Source: Heracleum sosnowskyi
Taxonomy: Eukaryota; Streptophyta; Magnoliopsida; Apiales; Apiaceae
DNA length: 64,000 bases
Direction of reading: 5' to 3'
Assembly (NCBI GenBank): GCA_030848705.1
Contig: JAUIZM010000018.1
Location: 62,001-126,000, forward strand
The position numbers were made by a program, and so were the translations under genes. Each line of letters starts with the position of its first letter. Within the stretch, counting starts at the first letter, position 1. This document shows, piece after piece, positions 30,347 to 41,944 of this stretch. The notes below the pieces were generated by a model. That model did no database searches. It saw nothing but the letters and a program-made list of their open reading frames with translations, and was not told where the DNA came from.

Positions 30347-31127
30347 CACCTATCTAAACTGAGACATACTATTAAATTGGATTGTTTGAAGACGACAAAA
30401 TCATTTTATGCAAAAGCTGTATTGTCTTGTCTTGTGTTTTCTGTGTTGCATGAGACGTGTGCATTGGTCATCTCAACTACAGTAGGTTATTAATTATTGA
30501 AAAAGTTAAAGCTAGTGGCAGAGATAACATGTGATTCATCATAGTGTTGAGACTAGTCTCGTCTTGTTTCTTGGGAGGAAAAACACACATTTCATAATTT
30601 ATAATACCTCTGTCCCCTCATTTTTTTACAGTTTTTTTTCATTGCTTGACACGCAATTTAAGGCTCTTATAAAGTATAGTTATATATATTATTTTAAATT
30701 TTATTTTCTTTTGAATAAAAATTTAATGTTTGAATTTTTATTCAAAAAAAGAAAATTTTAAAAATAAGTTGTGGAACTATACTTTATACGAGCCTTAAAT
30801 TGTGTGTCAAGCAATGAAAAAAAACTGTAAAAAAATGAGGGGACAGAGGTATTATAAATTATGAAATGTGTGTTTTTCCTCCCAAGAAACAAGACGAGAC
30901 TAGTCTCAACACTATGATGAATCACATGTTATCTCTGCCACTAGCTTTAACTTTTTCAATAATTAATAACCTACTGTAGTTGAGATGACCAATGCACACG
31001 TCTCATGCAACACAGAAAACACAAGACAATACAGCTTTTGCATAAAATGATTTTGTCGTCTTCAAACAATCCAATTTAATAGTATGTCTCAGTTTAGATA
31101 GGTGTCACCCCTTCAACCATCTAGTCA
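30324..31127. repeat. 804-bp near-perfect palindrome (foldback element)
   Basis: Two arms of about 400 bases are reverse complements with about 99% identity by eye (a 5-base indel and a few substitutions). Ends are TGACTAGATGGTTGAAGG and its complement. The centre (30604-30851) is a Stowaway MITE. No matching target duplication is visible. The left end lies in the GRP Gly-rich coding region. A single-armed relative occurs at 39950-41326. Confidence 0.9.
30604..30851. mobile_element. Stowaway-like MITE at the palindrome centre
   Basis: Terminal inverted repeats of the TACCTCTGTCCCCTC type, related to the Stowaway consensus CTCCCTCCGTCC, with TA at the ends. Its own dyad symmetry forms the centre of the larger palindrome. 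A second copy is at 39950-40197. Confidence 0.7.
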
Positions 31128-31156
31128 TAATAAGTTATTACATAAATTTATTATAA

Positions 31157-32166
31157 TTAGCTTAAAACCCGTGCTATGCACGGATTGTTAATTGTTATTT
31201 TATTATTATTATTTTAATATTTTATTAATTGTAATTGTGCAAAAAATAAGTCGGCATATTAAAATAGCTAAACATTTTTAATTAATTAAAAACATTAAAA
31301 CAGATTTTAAAATAAATAAGTATGGGTTTGCCCGTTATATTTTTGGAAATGAGGGGTTTTAGTAAGAAAAAATAAAAAATGTAACATATATTTAGTTTAA
31401 AAAGGTTAATGCCAGTAATATTTTTGGAAAACGAGATTTTAAAATTTAATAATTAAAAGTATTTAAATACGTCTTAAAATAAATAAGTAAAAGGTTTCCT
31501 GTTATATTTTTGGAAAAAGAATGGATTTTAGTGAGAAAAATAGAAAAAGTAAATTGTAAAAGACAATTTCCCGTGATATATTTAGAAAAGGAGGAACTTT
31601 GTTCGAAAAAATATATAATGTGTTTTAGCTAAAAAAAATAATTGGTTATAAATAGGTATTTGATTATTTATATTTTAATATTTTTAGTAATTGCATTTGT
31701 TAAGAAAAATAAGTAGATATGTTAAAATAGGTAAACTTTTAAAAATAATTATAATATTAAAATAGATTTAAAAATAAATAACTAAATGTTTGTCCGTGAT
31801 ATTTTTGAAAGAAGAGGGATTTTAGTAAGGAAAAATAGAAAAACTAACATGTTTTAGTTAAAAAAGGTAATTGCCCGTGATATATTTGAAAAAGTAGGGG
31901 AATTTGTTAGAAATAATAGAAAAAATAATATATTTTAGGTGAAAAAGGTAATTAGTTATAAATATGTAATATTATTATTTAATAATATATTTCTATAAAT
32001 AAGTAAGGTTAATTAAGTAAAAACTAATTAAGGGCAAATAATAAAATCACAACGTACCATACCGACCAACCAAAAGTAAAAACTAATTAAGGACAATTAA
32101 GTCAAATCACAACGTACCATACCGACCAACCAAACTTTTAATGTTTGGTCTATTATATAATAGTAT
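31157..32166 (-). mobile_element. Non-autonomous Helitron in the spacer
   Basis: The minus-strand 3' end has the stem CCGTGCATAGCACGG, then GTTTTAAG and CTAA at 31157 followed by host T, fitting CTRR-T. The right end has the family 5' sequence (ACTATTATATAATAGACC, then CAAACATT), though the exact TC is not clear. The inside contains repeats of the CCGTGATATTTTTGGAAA type and, near the 5' end, a direct repeat of about 50 bases containing CACAACGTACCATACCGACC. Non-coding. Confidence 0.7.
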
Positions 32167-32191
32167 CTCATCGAAATTCCGAGTGAGGTGC

Positions 32192-32340
32192 CACTACAAG
32201 AAATGTAACCTTTAGCTACTAATAATTTACCTACTAATGTATATTGGTAGATTAAAGTTACTTTTATCTACTAACATATATTAGTAGCTAATTATTGGTA
32301 GAGAAAAATAATTTTTTTTAAATAGTGCTTCATTAACGGA
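32192..32340. mobile_element. Solitary CACTA transposon terminus
   Basis: Begins CACTACAAGAAA, the terminal sequence of plant CACTA (En/Spm) elements, followed by subterminal repeats of CTACTAAT and its complement. I find no matching TTTCTTGTAGTG end or transposase in the window, so this is a fragment. Confidence 0.6.
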
Positions 32341-32422
32341 AGGCTAACATTTTTCACATGCTTACATGTTAGTGGGAAACTTTGGCGCTCACTATTTTCA
32401 TCGTGCACTTATTCTTTTATAG

Positions 32423-32614
32423 TAATGCTAAAAGTACCGAATTTTGGTACCAAATGATGTGGCATTGATGATGTGGAAGTTTGGGATGATTTTATTAGGA
32501 GAATTAATGTGAATGCAGGGGGTCCACTATTATTAATTAAGGTGTACCCAATAAAAACATGACATGTGGCATTTGGAATCCATTTTGGAATCCAATTTGG
32601 TACCCCTAGCATTA
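32423..32614. mobile_element. Small MITE with AATGCTA..GGTACC ends
   Basis: Inverted ends of about 20 bases (AATGCTAAAAGTACC at the left, complement of GGTACCCCTAGCATT at the right) enclose about 190 non-coding bases. Superfamily not certain. Confidence 0.55.
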
Positions 32615-35600
32615 TTCATTCTTTTATCATCATAACTGCATGCTGACGTGTCAAAAACTACTTAAGAAATATCAGTAAATCAATCACTTATTAGTAAACT
32701 GACTAAACACGTAACCTACTGCACAGAGAAAAATGAAACCAAATTAATAACTCCATTTTTATAAAAATAATTATAAAATGACATGGAAAAAACATTAATA
32801 ACCAGCGCCACTAAAAATATTAACAAGTCCTCCTTTCAATTGGTACTTTCCTTTTTCGTATATGTATTCGTCTTAGCTTTGTCATTTTTGTTAAATTTAA
32901 ATTTCATATCAACTAATTATCTTTGTTGTCATTTTAAAAAATATTCATTTTACCTTTTTTATATTTAAGATTTAAACAAATAATCAAATGTTAGAATACT
33001 ATCTAAGGTTTCACTGAATCATTTCCTAAGAGCATGTTCAATAGTGTTGACTAAAATGATTGGCTAAAATAATATAAAATATTGATTATATAAAATTTGC
33101 TGAACCACGTGCTTCAACGAAGTTGACTATATTTTAAAAATACAATATTTTTAATATTTCAAGTTGTTGTAAATAAAATATATTATTTTAATATTATAAT
33201 AGATGATGTGTAATTTAATTACATGTCCTAAAGTTTGAGCAAATATAGACACTATGTTAAGGTTGACTAAATTTTTTGCCAAGGATTTTTTATCATTGAT
33301 GTTGTGGAAATTTTAAATAATATCTAAATATCTTATTTTTTATCCCATCGGAGATTCTCTAACATAATATGATTCTGATAATGGGTAGATAACTCAATAA
33401 AAAAATTTCAAAAATTCTCTCAAATGTTTATGCGTCCTACTTTAATTGGTTACATTTCCTAATAAAAATATAAAATCGGCTATGTATACATAAGCGTCCA
33501 CGAATTACAAAATGTCATTTGTCTGTCACATCATTTTATATAAATTTTAAGAGAATTTGTTGAATTTTTTTAGCGTTACTTTAAGAATTTATGAAAATTG
33601 GTATTTAAAATTTTGATTTCAGATATTCTCTGAGTTCAAGTTCCGATCCAAAAAAATTTCATTAATTAAAATGTTAAGTAGAGGTGACTTTCCTATTAAT
33701 TAGAATATTGGACACCGGGATCTTAAAGAGATTTTGAATTTTATTAATTAAAATTGCACTTTAGTCGGGTGAAAAAAGATGGAGAATCCCTTACTAGAAA
33801 TAGGACATTTGGTCCAAAGTCTCAAGAACTATCATCCTCAAATTTTTCATTATTTAAAATTATAATATGAGCTAACAATAAATAAGTGTAAAGAACCAAA
33901 AACTTATTTTTTTTTCTTAATATTCAATAAATTAACTATTATATTAAATTTTTAAGAAAAATGTAATTAAAGATGACAATATGGGACCTATGAGATTCAA
34001 AATTTGTATTTTTATTTGTATATTTTTTTTAACTGAATATTTTTATTTATCTTTTGAAATGATAATTTAAATTTTTTATTTTAATATGTTCCTAGAGTAT
34101 CTCCAAGCCAAGAAATCATTACCAAAAAGTCTAATGATATTAGCTTTTATGTTAGTTAGATAGAATTATAGTGAACAAAATTGTTGGTCGGACAAATTTA
34201 GCCAACGAAAGAACATTATCTAAATTTTTTGTTAAAGGAATTGTGGGTTGAAGTGTTACTGGTTCGCCTCCGTCGAAGATGCTGTAATTAATTATGCATT
34301 TCTATTACCTAAAATATTAGTTAACCCACTTATGTTGACCGTAGATGCTCAAATTTATCTATAACATCTTTTCTTATCATCTCATTGTCATGTTTAAATA
34401 ATAGAATTTATTTTGTAACAAGTTTGAATAATAACATAATTTTATTTTTAAAAAATAGTCAATTCCATTGAAATACACACATAAGAGGTCCAATTGATTT
34501 CAGAATACAACATGTACAAATGATTATTGTTTTATACTAGTTTAGTTAACATTTTGGCCCTCGTGCTCAATCGAAATTTAGAACTTTAAAAATTATGTAT
34601 TAAATTTTTTATTTTTTTTTAAATCAATGATTTTTGGATAACCTCGTAAACATTAAAAGAGAAAGGTGGATAACAACTTTTAGAGATTTAAAGTATCAAT
34701 ACAATTACTAACAAATTAATATGATAGTCTAGATAATTATAACAACGCAAGTTTTGGTCAATATATATCATTATATACGTGTGTATATTTTAAGTTTTAC
34801 CCGTACAACTGAAATTGTCTTTTATAAAATAAGTATATTTTGGTCAAATTTTTAAAAATTACAAAAGATGACACAATCTTCAAAACTAATTATTATTGGC
34901 AATACCAACTAAAACAATTGTTTTATTATAATAATTTCACTGCTTTCTTTTTATTTTGTTATGTCAAATTCGGAAATTTTTTACACGAGATGTAAAAATA
35001 ATTAATTCTGAAATTTAATCACGTTCAAATTTACCGCTATATATTTTTCAACTTCCCAGTCAAATATCTTAAAATTTTAAATTACCGTTAAATTATTAGA
35101 TAAAGGTTATGGGAGGTTTGGTTCCTTAAATCAAGTTTTGACAGTTATGTTAATGAACCATTATTATCTTAATCCCATCTTTTGATTCTCGCTCCGGTAT
35201 TGATTTATCTCTAAAGCTCACCCCATTTCATCACGATTTACCAACTCCAACCTTTTTATTTTGATTTACTTCACCACCTACAGCCTTTGAATCTCTTGAA
35301 TCGAGATTTTGAAATGGACTCAAAATTCCCCTACCCACTCGTCTTCCTCTCTTTGGGCTCTTCTTTTTAATGGTATCTTCTTTCCCTCCGAATGTATGTG
35401 TATATAATCATATATAAATTTGGTCTCACAATATACAAATTCTTATAGGTAAAATATTTTCACTCTTGGTAAGCAACTCATTTCTCATTTCTCAGTGATA
35501 TGGATTTTGGTACCTGGTCATAATAGTTTGTTCAAGTCTTCTGTCAAAAATATTGATGCAAAAAAGTGATGCAAAGCTTATATAAAAAAAGAAATGATGT

Positions 35601-36209
35601 ATTAAGTGGGAATAAGATTCTCCGTTGGTTTTAACAAAAATTAATGTAACAAGCTGTCTCCAAGAAAGCAACCTGTTTTATCTACTATTCATAAGTAGGG
35701 TTGTTGTGAGCCACATTATTTATCTTACTACAAGCCAAGAAAGACAGAGACATGCTCAAAGATTTTGGTATAGTGCTCAAGAATCTAACAGCAAAACAGT
35801 GACTATTCTAATATACCGGGAAATACCTAATTTTGTAGTTATTCCAAATTAGGGTTACTAATATTAGGGAATGCTTTTGAGTTGAACAATGTTACTCGGT
35901 TGGCCACATCTATTTATCTATATTATTATAGTAGCTTCTAATTAGACTTTTTTTTAATATTACATAATATTTATTTTATAGTAAAAATATATTTTTATAT
36001 TTTTTGTATTAATAATAAAAATATATAGAATATAGTATAATTGACATTTTAATTAAGAAGATATAGTGTTTGATAGTTTTTAGAATGTATTAATAATTGA
36101 AAGATATATAATATTCAGAAGATATATAATTAAAAAAATATTAAGAAGATATATAATTAAAAAAAATGCAATATTAATGATCGAAATATATATTATACTA
36201 ATTTTTATT
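32615..36209. other. AT-rich intergenic stretch without a recognised gene
   Basis: Long AT-rich DNA. Pieces such as GAGCATGTTCAATAG (about 33030) and GAGTATCTCCAAGCC (about 34093) resemble ends of hAT-type MITEs. A C-rich patch at 35210-35370 with a 17-codon ORF may be a decayed gene start. No conserved domain, RNA gene or complete transposon is visible. Confidence 0.5.
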
Positions 36210-37040
36210 TTTAGACGTGTTTATGAAAGGTAATATATTTTCATTAAAAGGTAATGAGCTACTTACTATATTTTATATTATTTTATTATTTATAAAATAG
36301 AATAAATAATCGATAACCAAAACTTTCAATGTTTCGGCTATTATATAATAAGTATAGATATGATAAATTTGAAAGTAAGAATCTTAAATATTAATAAAGA
36401 ATACAAAGATATTTTCGAAGATTTAATATTAATAATTCAAAATTTTGGAAAAATGTTTTCTCTATTATTAAATATTTTAAAGGAAATTAAAATATTTTCC
36501 AATCTTGGATATTAATATTCAAAATTATATGTGTTAAAAATATTATTTTATAATTAAAAGTATTAAAATAAGTTTTAAAATAAATAAGTAAGGATTGTTG
36601 GAAATTGAGAGATTTTAATAAGGACAAATAAAAAAGGTAACATGTTTTAATTGACAAAGGGAACTGCCCGACATTAAAAAAGGTTATAAAATAAATAAAT
36701 AAGAGTTACGGTGATATTTTTAGAAAATGAGAGATTTTAGTAAGAACAAATAGAAAATCTAACATGTTTTAATTGAAAAAGATAATTTCCCGTCATTTTT
36801 TTGGAAAAAAAGTGGATAAACATGATTTGATGGATATGTTTAAAATAAATATTAAAACTGATATGTTGATAAACATGAAAAATATGTAACAGCTACAGGT
36901 TATTAAATTCAATCAAAACGTTTTATTCTTTAATGGTCAGTTTTGATTTTTTTAATATGATCAGCTGTTACGAAAATTAATGTGTGTGCTGCAGTTACGA
37001 AATTGAATGCTCCTGTGCTTCAGTTACAGAAAGGAACCAC
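36210..37040 (-). repeat. Helitron remnants
   Basis: A minus-strand Helitron 5' end (TCTATACTTATTATATAATAG, host A before it) ends at 36358. The segment 36530-36810 has the same CCGTGATATTTTT/GGAAAATGAGAG repeats as the clusters elsewhere. No 3' hairpin was found, so the elements are incomplete. Confidence 0.5.
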
Positions 37041-37300
37041 TATAAATAGTGGCCCTTGTAGCTCAGTTGAAATACACAGAAGTTTGCAAACACACTTCTC
37101 TCAAAACTCTCTCTGCCCTCCCTCTCCATACAGTTTTTCCCTGTAGTTTTCTGGTTCTCCGGCGACTGAGGTGCTGGTCGTAGTTGAGCGCTGCTGTTGC
37201 TGTGAACACCTTGCTCGGATCTGTTTTATCCTGGAAGTAGTATCTCGCCGACAACCTGACACAGTAAGTGGGGGCGAATAACTCTTCAAGAACAGTCAGG
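37041..37300 (+). promoter_or_regulatory. Possible promoter and leader of an unidentified transcript
   Basis: TATAAATAG at 37041-37049 is followed by a GC-richer leader-like sequence with CT-rich runs, ending near GTAAGTGGGGGCG (37266), which looks like a splice donor. This resembles the R region of a retroelement LTR or the start of a host gene; I could not find matching coding exons. Low confidence. Confidence 0.3.
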
Positions 37301-37494
37301 GTTTCTCGAAGTCCTGACGACTCAGCTGTTGCTACGTTATTTCTATTCTTATAAACTGTTAAGCTATGGCTACAAGTACTGTTTCTGTCTCCCTGGCTAT
37401 TTATCAGTTTCTGATATGCATGCTTTCGACCTTCATGTTTTGTTTTGTTAATTTTGGTTTTGGCCTGTCAATGCTATATCTATTATATGACTGC

Positions 37495-39034
37495 TAGGGC
37501 TGAGTATTCGGTTAAAACCGAACCGAACCGAATTTTAATTCGGTTAACCGAAACCGAAAATGTGGAAAACTGCTTACCGAAAACCGAACCGAAGTAAATT
37601 CGGTTTTGAAACCGAACCGAATTTAATATTTCGGTTAATACCGGAAACCGAAATAAAAAACCGAAATTTTAATTAAATTGTTAAAGTTGCATAAAACTTC
37701 TAGAAAAAGTTGCAGGCTTAGTTTACAACTTTACATCATCAATTTAAAAGTTACAAGTTAAAACCTTGTATCAGAAGTTCATAACAAGGCTTCTAAAACA
37801 AGAAAAAAAATGAAAACAATTTAAAAGAGAGACATCTGTCCATTTCCATGAGTCTGTCCAGTGTCCACTTCCAGTGTCCACTGCTGCCTGCTGGTGCCTG
37901 CTGGTGTTGTCCACTGCTGCCTGCTGGTGTTGTCCACTGGACAGTGTCCACTCACCACTCCTGCTCCTCCTCCTGGGTTCTGTACAATAGAAAGCAATCA
38001 AAGCATTAGTCAAAATTACTAGTCCTTTAAATTTTCATGTTCCTATTTCCGACATGCCTTCAAGTAATGGCTTAAAGTATGATACAATATAATGGTTCAA
38101 AGATATGATACACTTGTATTAAACACCATATGTTAGTTGTTTTTAACTCAATATACTTGCAAATTCTATAACTAATGATTTGCAAATATGCATGGATACA
38201 GTGTTTGTGCTGTTTGTGGCCTTTAGATACTATCAGCAGCAGCAGCAACAAGCCAACAACAGCAGCAGCATTCTGAGGAGTGGATAGAGGAGGAATCAAG
38301 ACAAGTTGAAGTTGATAGAGGAGTGGATAGAGGAGTGTAGATATGAGTATAGGAAATGTATAAGTAGGTCTCAGAATAATCTGTTTCGAGTTTTTGGTTC
38401 AAAGTTCAAACAGAGTGTAGCCTGTAACTCTGCAAGTATGAAATTAAGCTAACACTGGAAAATTATTCTGACCATGGAAAATTAAGCTATATGAAATTAA
38501 GGTAACACTGGAAAATTATTCTGACCATGGATCACTTCAGTTAGGCATTTCCAGCAACACAGTTTCTTCAGAAAGCTATATAAAATGAGCCTAGCCATAT
38601 TACTAGAAACTCCATTCAGTTATCGATATTACTACTTCTCTAATGTCAAATGCATTCACAGTCGTTGTTCACTTGTTCTTCAGCCGAATCTCCGATTCTA
38701 TAATGAAGATAGTGAAGATACAGTCGATAGATACATCATACATTCATACTCAATAGTCAACTGCTAGTGCTGAGTGCTGTCTGGCGTCTGACTAATAAGT
38801 AAATAAAGTAATAACATTTTAAATATTTTATTTTTTTATGTATATAAAGATAAATTCGGTTATTTATTCGGTTATTCGGTTAACCGCGGTTAAAAACCGA
38901 ATAACCGAACAACCGAAATATTGATATTCTCTTACCGAAAACCGAACCGAAAATTGAATATCGGTTAACCGAACCGAAATTATTTCGGTTATTCGGTTCG
39001 GTTTTCGGTTAACCGAACCGAATGCACACCCCTA
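37495..39034. mobile_element. Non-autonomous hAT element with 8-bp target duplication
   Basis: 1540 bases flanked by the perfect 8-bp duplication ATGACTGC (37487-37494 and 39035-39042). Ends are TAGGGCTGAGTATTCGGTT and, complemented, TAGGGGTGTGCATTCGGTT, a common plant hAT terminus, with extended subterminal CGGTTAACCG repeats. The interior holds short tandem repeats (a CTGCTGG-rich block at about 37860-37960; two 58-base units at about 38438-38535) and no transposase. Confidence 0.92.
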
Positions 39035-39590
39035 ATGACTGCCTCCATGTTGCTGTAGTACTTAGTATTTCCAACAGCATAAGCATCGACAGAAGTGCCT
39101 TCATAGCAAGTATCCTGAAGCCAACCTCCGTAAACATCATGACTGTATAAACGTACGTTGTCCACGAGTTCCTGGGACGATAGAATTACTTGAATTCTGC
39201 ACTGCAAACAGAGATGAAAACCCAAGCAAGTTGCAGTAGCAATTGCCCAGCAACAAGCTGCAATAATACAATATAATTAGAGAAAATACAATGTAAAATA
39301 TTTAAAATTTTGAATAATTGGTGTTGCGGGAGGATTTTGCACATTTACTTACCACATAGTTTTTGTTCGAGAATGGGTGTGTCAGTTATATCTGGACGGT
39401 CATGAACCCAATTAAGTTGCTGTTAAGAAAATATATAAGAATCAATTAAAATTTGAAAAATCAATACTTATAAAGACATCAAATAATAGTACAAGTTAGA
39501 TAAATGTACCTCGTCGTAGTTGATGTCGTAGAAGAGTCGAAAGGGTCGAGGCTGAGGCTGCAGTACCGGCCGATATATTGGTTGATACAT
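38989..39590 (-). CDS. Unrecognised small protein gene, 3' end hit by hAT
   Basis: Three exons on the minus strand with GT..AG borders: 39590-39510, 39419-39353 and 39257-38989; 417 bases, 138 residues. Exon 1 begins MYQPIYRPVLQPQPRP. Exon 3 starts with a Cys-containing hydrophobic patch (CCWAIATATCLGFHLCL) and continues with a hydrophilic part ending NTKYYSNMEAVI. The Pro/Gln N-terminus plus Cys-rich hydrophobic patch faintly recalls CYSTM peptides, but I do not claim that family. The hAT element at 37495-39034 interrupts the last Ile codon: without it the frame stops one codon later; with it about 13 residues from the transposon are added. A TATA-like box is near 39711-39725. Exon predictions are by eye. 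Confidence 0.5.
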
Positions 39591-39949
39591 TATGGTAAAT
39601 TACACTAGTATAAATTCTATTACTTAGAAAACTAGCAAGAGCAGTTCAAACGTCAACTATGACATTGTTTTAAAGTAAGACAAGTAAAAACCATGCATGA
39701 GAACATAAGGAGATTTAAATAGATGCACACATAAGAACATACACAGAAGGAAAAAAAGGATTGAAGCAAGCAAAAGCAAGGACAAGGGCCCTAAAAAGGA
39801 AGAAGAGATGAACTGTGATTAAAAGAGCGATATCAAGAATACTTATAAGGATATTGAAAATGACCCTGTGAGTAAGGTCAAAGAAGTAACCTGTGAATCC
39901 ATTGTAACCAACACAACTCCTCCTAAGAAACAAGATGAGACTAGTCATG

Positions 39950-40453
39950 TACTCCCTCTGTCCCCCTAGGTTTTTTATATTGGGGGACGGGGTTCGGCAC
40001 GCATTTTAAGGTTACTATAAAGTATAGTTATATATATTATTTTAAATTTTATTTTCTTTTGAATAAAAATTTAATGTTTGAATTTTTATTCAAAAAAAGA
40101 AAATTTTAAAAATAAGTTGTGGAACTATACTTTATACGAGCCTTAAATTGCGTGTCAAGCAATGAAAAAAACTGTAAAAAATGAGGGGACATAGGTATTA
40201 TAAATTATGAAATGTGTGTGTTTCCTCCCAAGAAACAAGACGAGACTAGTCTCAACACTATGATGAATCACATGTTATCTCTGCACAATAGCACATGCCA
40301 CTAGCTTTAACTTTTTCAATAATTAATAACCTACTGTAGTTGAGATGACCAATGCACACGTCTCATGCAACAGAGAAAACACTTTGCATAAAATGATTTT
40401 GTCGTCTTCAAATAATCCAATTTAATAGTATATCTCAGTTTAGGTAGCTGTCA
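39950..40453. repeat. Single-armed relative of the palindrome, with Stowaway MITE
   Basis: 39950-40197 is a Stowaway MITE (left end TACTCCCTCTGTCCC). 40198-40453, continuing at 41308-41326 after the retroposon, matches the right arm of the 30324-31127 palindrome. The inverted left arm is absent; instead 39918-39945 carries a direct partial copy of the CTAAGAAACAAGA sequence. Confidence 0.7.
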
Positions 40454-41260
40454 AGATAGGTCATTGGAAAACCCTAATGAGAGTCGTCTGAGCCGTCTCC
40501 CCCCTACCCCCTCCCCCCCATTCGCCTCTCTCCTCTCTCTTCCCTCCGCCTCTCTCCTCCTTCCTCCCTCATTTTCTTCCGATCTTGTTTTTCCAGATTC
40601 AATAAAATCGATTAGCTTTGCTTTTGTCTCGCTTTATGCGTGTTTTGTTTTTTGTCTCGCTTTATGCGTGTTTTGTTTTCGTCTCGCTTTATGTGTGTTT
40701 TCTCGCTTTATGCGAGTTTGTGTGTTATCAATGAGAATGATTTGGATGGGGTTTTGGGAGATCTGGATTACCACATCAGTTATACTTTCGGCATGTCTAT
40801 AGCTGGATTCTGGCACGTAGATAGCTGGGGTATGCTTGGAACTTTCGGCATGTCTATAGCTGGATCCCGGCATGTAGATAGCTGGGGTATGCTTGGAATG
40901 GTTGTGACCGCATGTGCTCACCTTTCACAAATTATAGTTGTTCATTATTCGAGGACTATTGTTCCTCATTGCTTAGTTTTTGTAACTGAGTCGCCTGAAC
41001 ACCGCAACAGCCATGGAACTATTGTGAAGGTCAATTGTGAAGCTACCATTTTCGGGACCGATGTTGGCTGGATTACTCGAGAAGCCTTTGTATTCATTTT
41101 CAATTTCAAGAATCCATGGATTCAGTGTGTTAAGCAGTCTGGAAACAATGCGACTATTTGTTTAGCTCGCTTTATTGTTTATCAACCTGATTGCATTGTC
41201 AGTTGGGGATTTGTCCCGGCTAGACTTGTTTTAATTTAATGATATGAATTTGCATTTTGT

Positions 41261-41290
<30 letters not shown>
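40454..41290 (+). mobile_element. Poly(A) retroposon with RNase H-like 3' ORF (LINE-derived)
   Basis: 837 bases ending in about 29 A, flanked by a perfect 17-base duplication AGTTTAGGTAGCTGTCA (40437-40453, 41291-41307): LINE-machinery target-primed insertion. The 5' part is CT-rich and leader-like, then three copies of GTCTCGCTTTATGCGTG and two copies of a unit of about 57 bases (ACTTTCGGCATGTCTATAGC...). The 199-codon ORF at 40640-41239 stops 23 bases before the tail; its end (KVNCEATIFGTDVGW...NNATICLARF) resembles the RVT_3 RNase H module of plant LINE-type ORFs. It could instead be a processed copy of a gene. Confidence 0.75.
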
Positions 41291-41295
<5 letters not shown>

Positions 41296-41328
41296 AGGTA
41301 GCTGTCAGCCTTCAACCATCTGGTCATA

Positions 41329-41926
41329 GTGGGTGTTTGGGGTATGAAACAAAAGTTGACTTATTGTTTAAAATGAGTAATTGCTTTATAAGTGATAAGT
41401 TGATGGATTCTTATAAGTGTTTGGGAGAACTTAAAAAAGTTGACTTATAGCTTAAAATGAGTAAGTGTTTTATAAGTGATAAGTTGATGTAAACTTATAA
41501 GTTAGTGTTTGGATAAATTTACTTATAAGTTAATAATTTTTTTGTTAAATTAAAATTAAAAAATAATTAATTAAAATAATGATCTCGATAAATACATTTT
41601 AGATTAAAAAACATTTAAAAGTATTAATATAAAAATAAATTGAAAAAATAATTAATTAATATAATGATCTTGATAAATACATTTTAGATTAAAAAACATT
41701 TAAAAGTATAAATATAAAAATATAAACTACTAAATAGATAAAGAAATCATGAAAAATAAAATAAGTTGAGCAAAATGTTCGTATTTTCTAACATTCAACT
41801 TATCAATTTATAAGTTATATGTTAGCTTATAAGTTGGGTAGACAAACACCCCTCATAAATCATAAGCTAAAAAAATAAGTTATAATTTATAAATTAATAA
41901 AATAAGTTGAGTACACAAACACCCCT
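41329..41926. mobile_element. hAT-like MITE with GGGTGTTTGG ends
   Basis: Left end GTGGGTGTTTGGGG; possible right ends (complement of CAAACACCCCT) at 41853 and 41926. The inside is repetitive, based on AAGTTGACTTATAAG and TATAAGTTGATG. The two right ends suggest an internal duplication or nested copies. Target duplication not certain. Confidence 0.5.
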
Positions 41927-41944
41927 CATAAGTTGAAATGAGTT

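Noticed and set aside
35335..35370. Short ORF beginning MDSKFPYPLV after a C-rich leader-like patch
   Set aside because: Seventeen codons only, no following exon recognised.
37860..37960. CAG/CTG-rich tracts suggesting a poly-Gln coding exon (also 38231-38275)
   Set aside because: They lie inside the hAT element, have stops in all useful frames and no splice context.
39715..39948. 77-codon hydrophobic minus-strand ORF, with a Lys-rich opposite frame at 39840-39945
   Set aside because: Both frames look superficially coding but neither has a supported start, splice site or homologue; the edge is shared with the foldback repeat arm.
40464..40802. 112-codon plus-strand ORF in the retroposon
   Set aside because: Pro/Ser/Leu run from a CT-rich leader and tandem repeats; no conserved feature.
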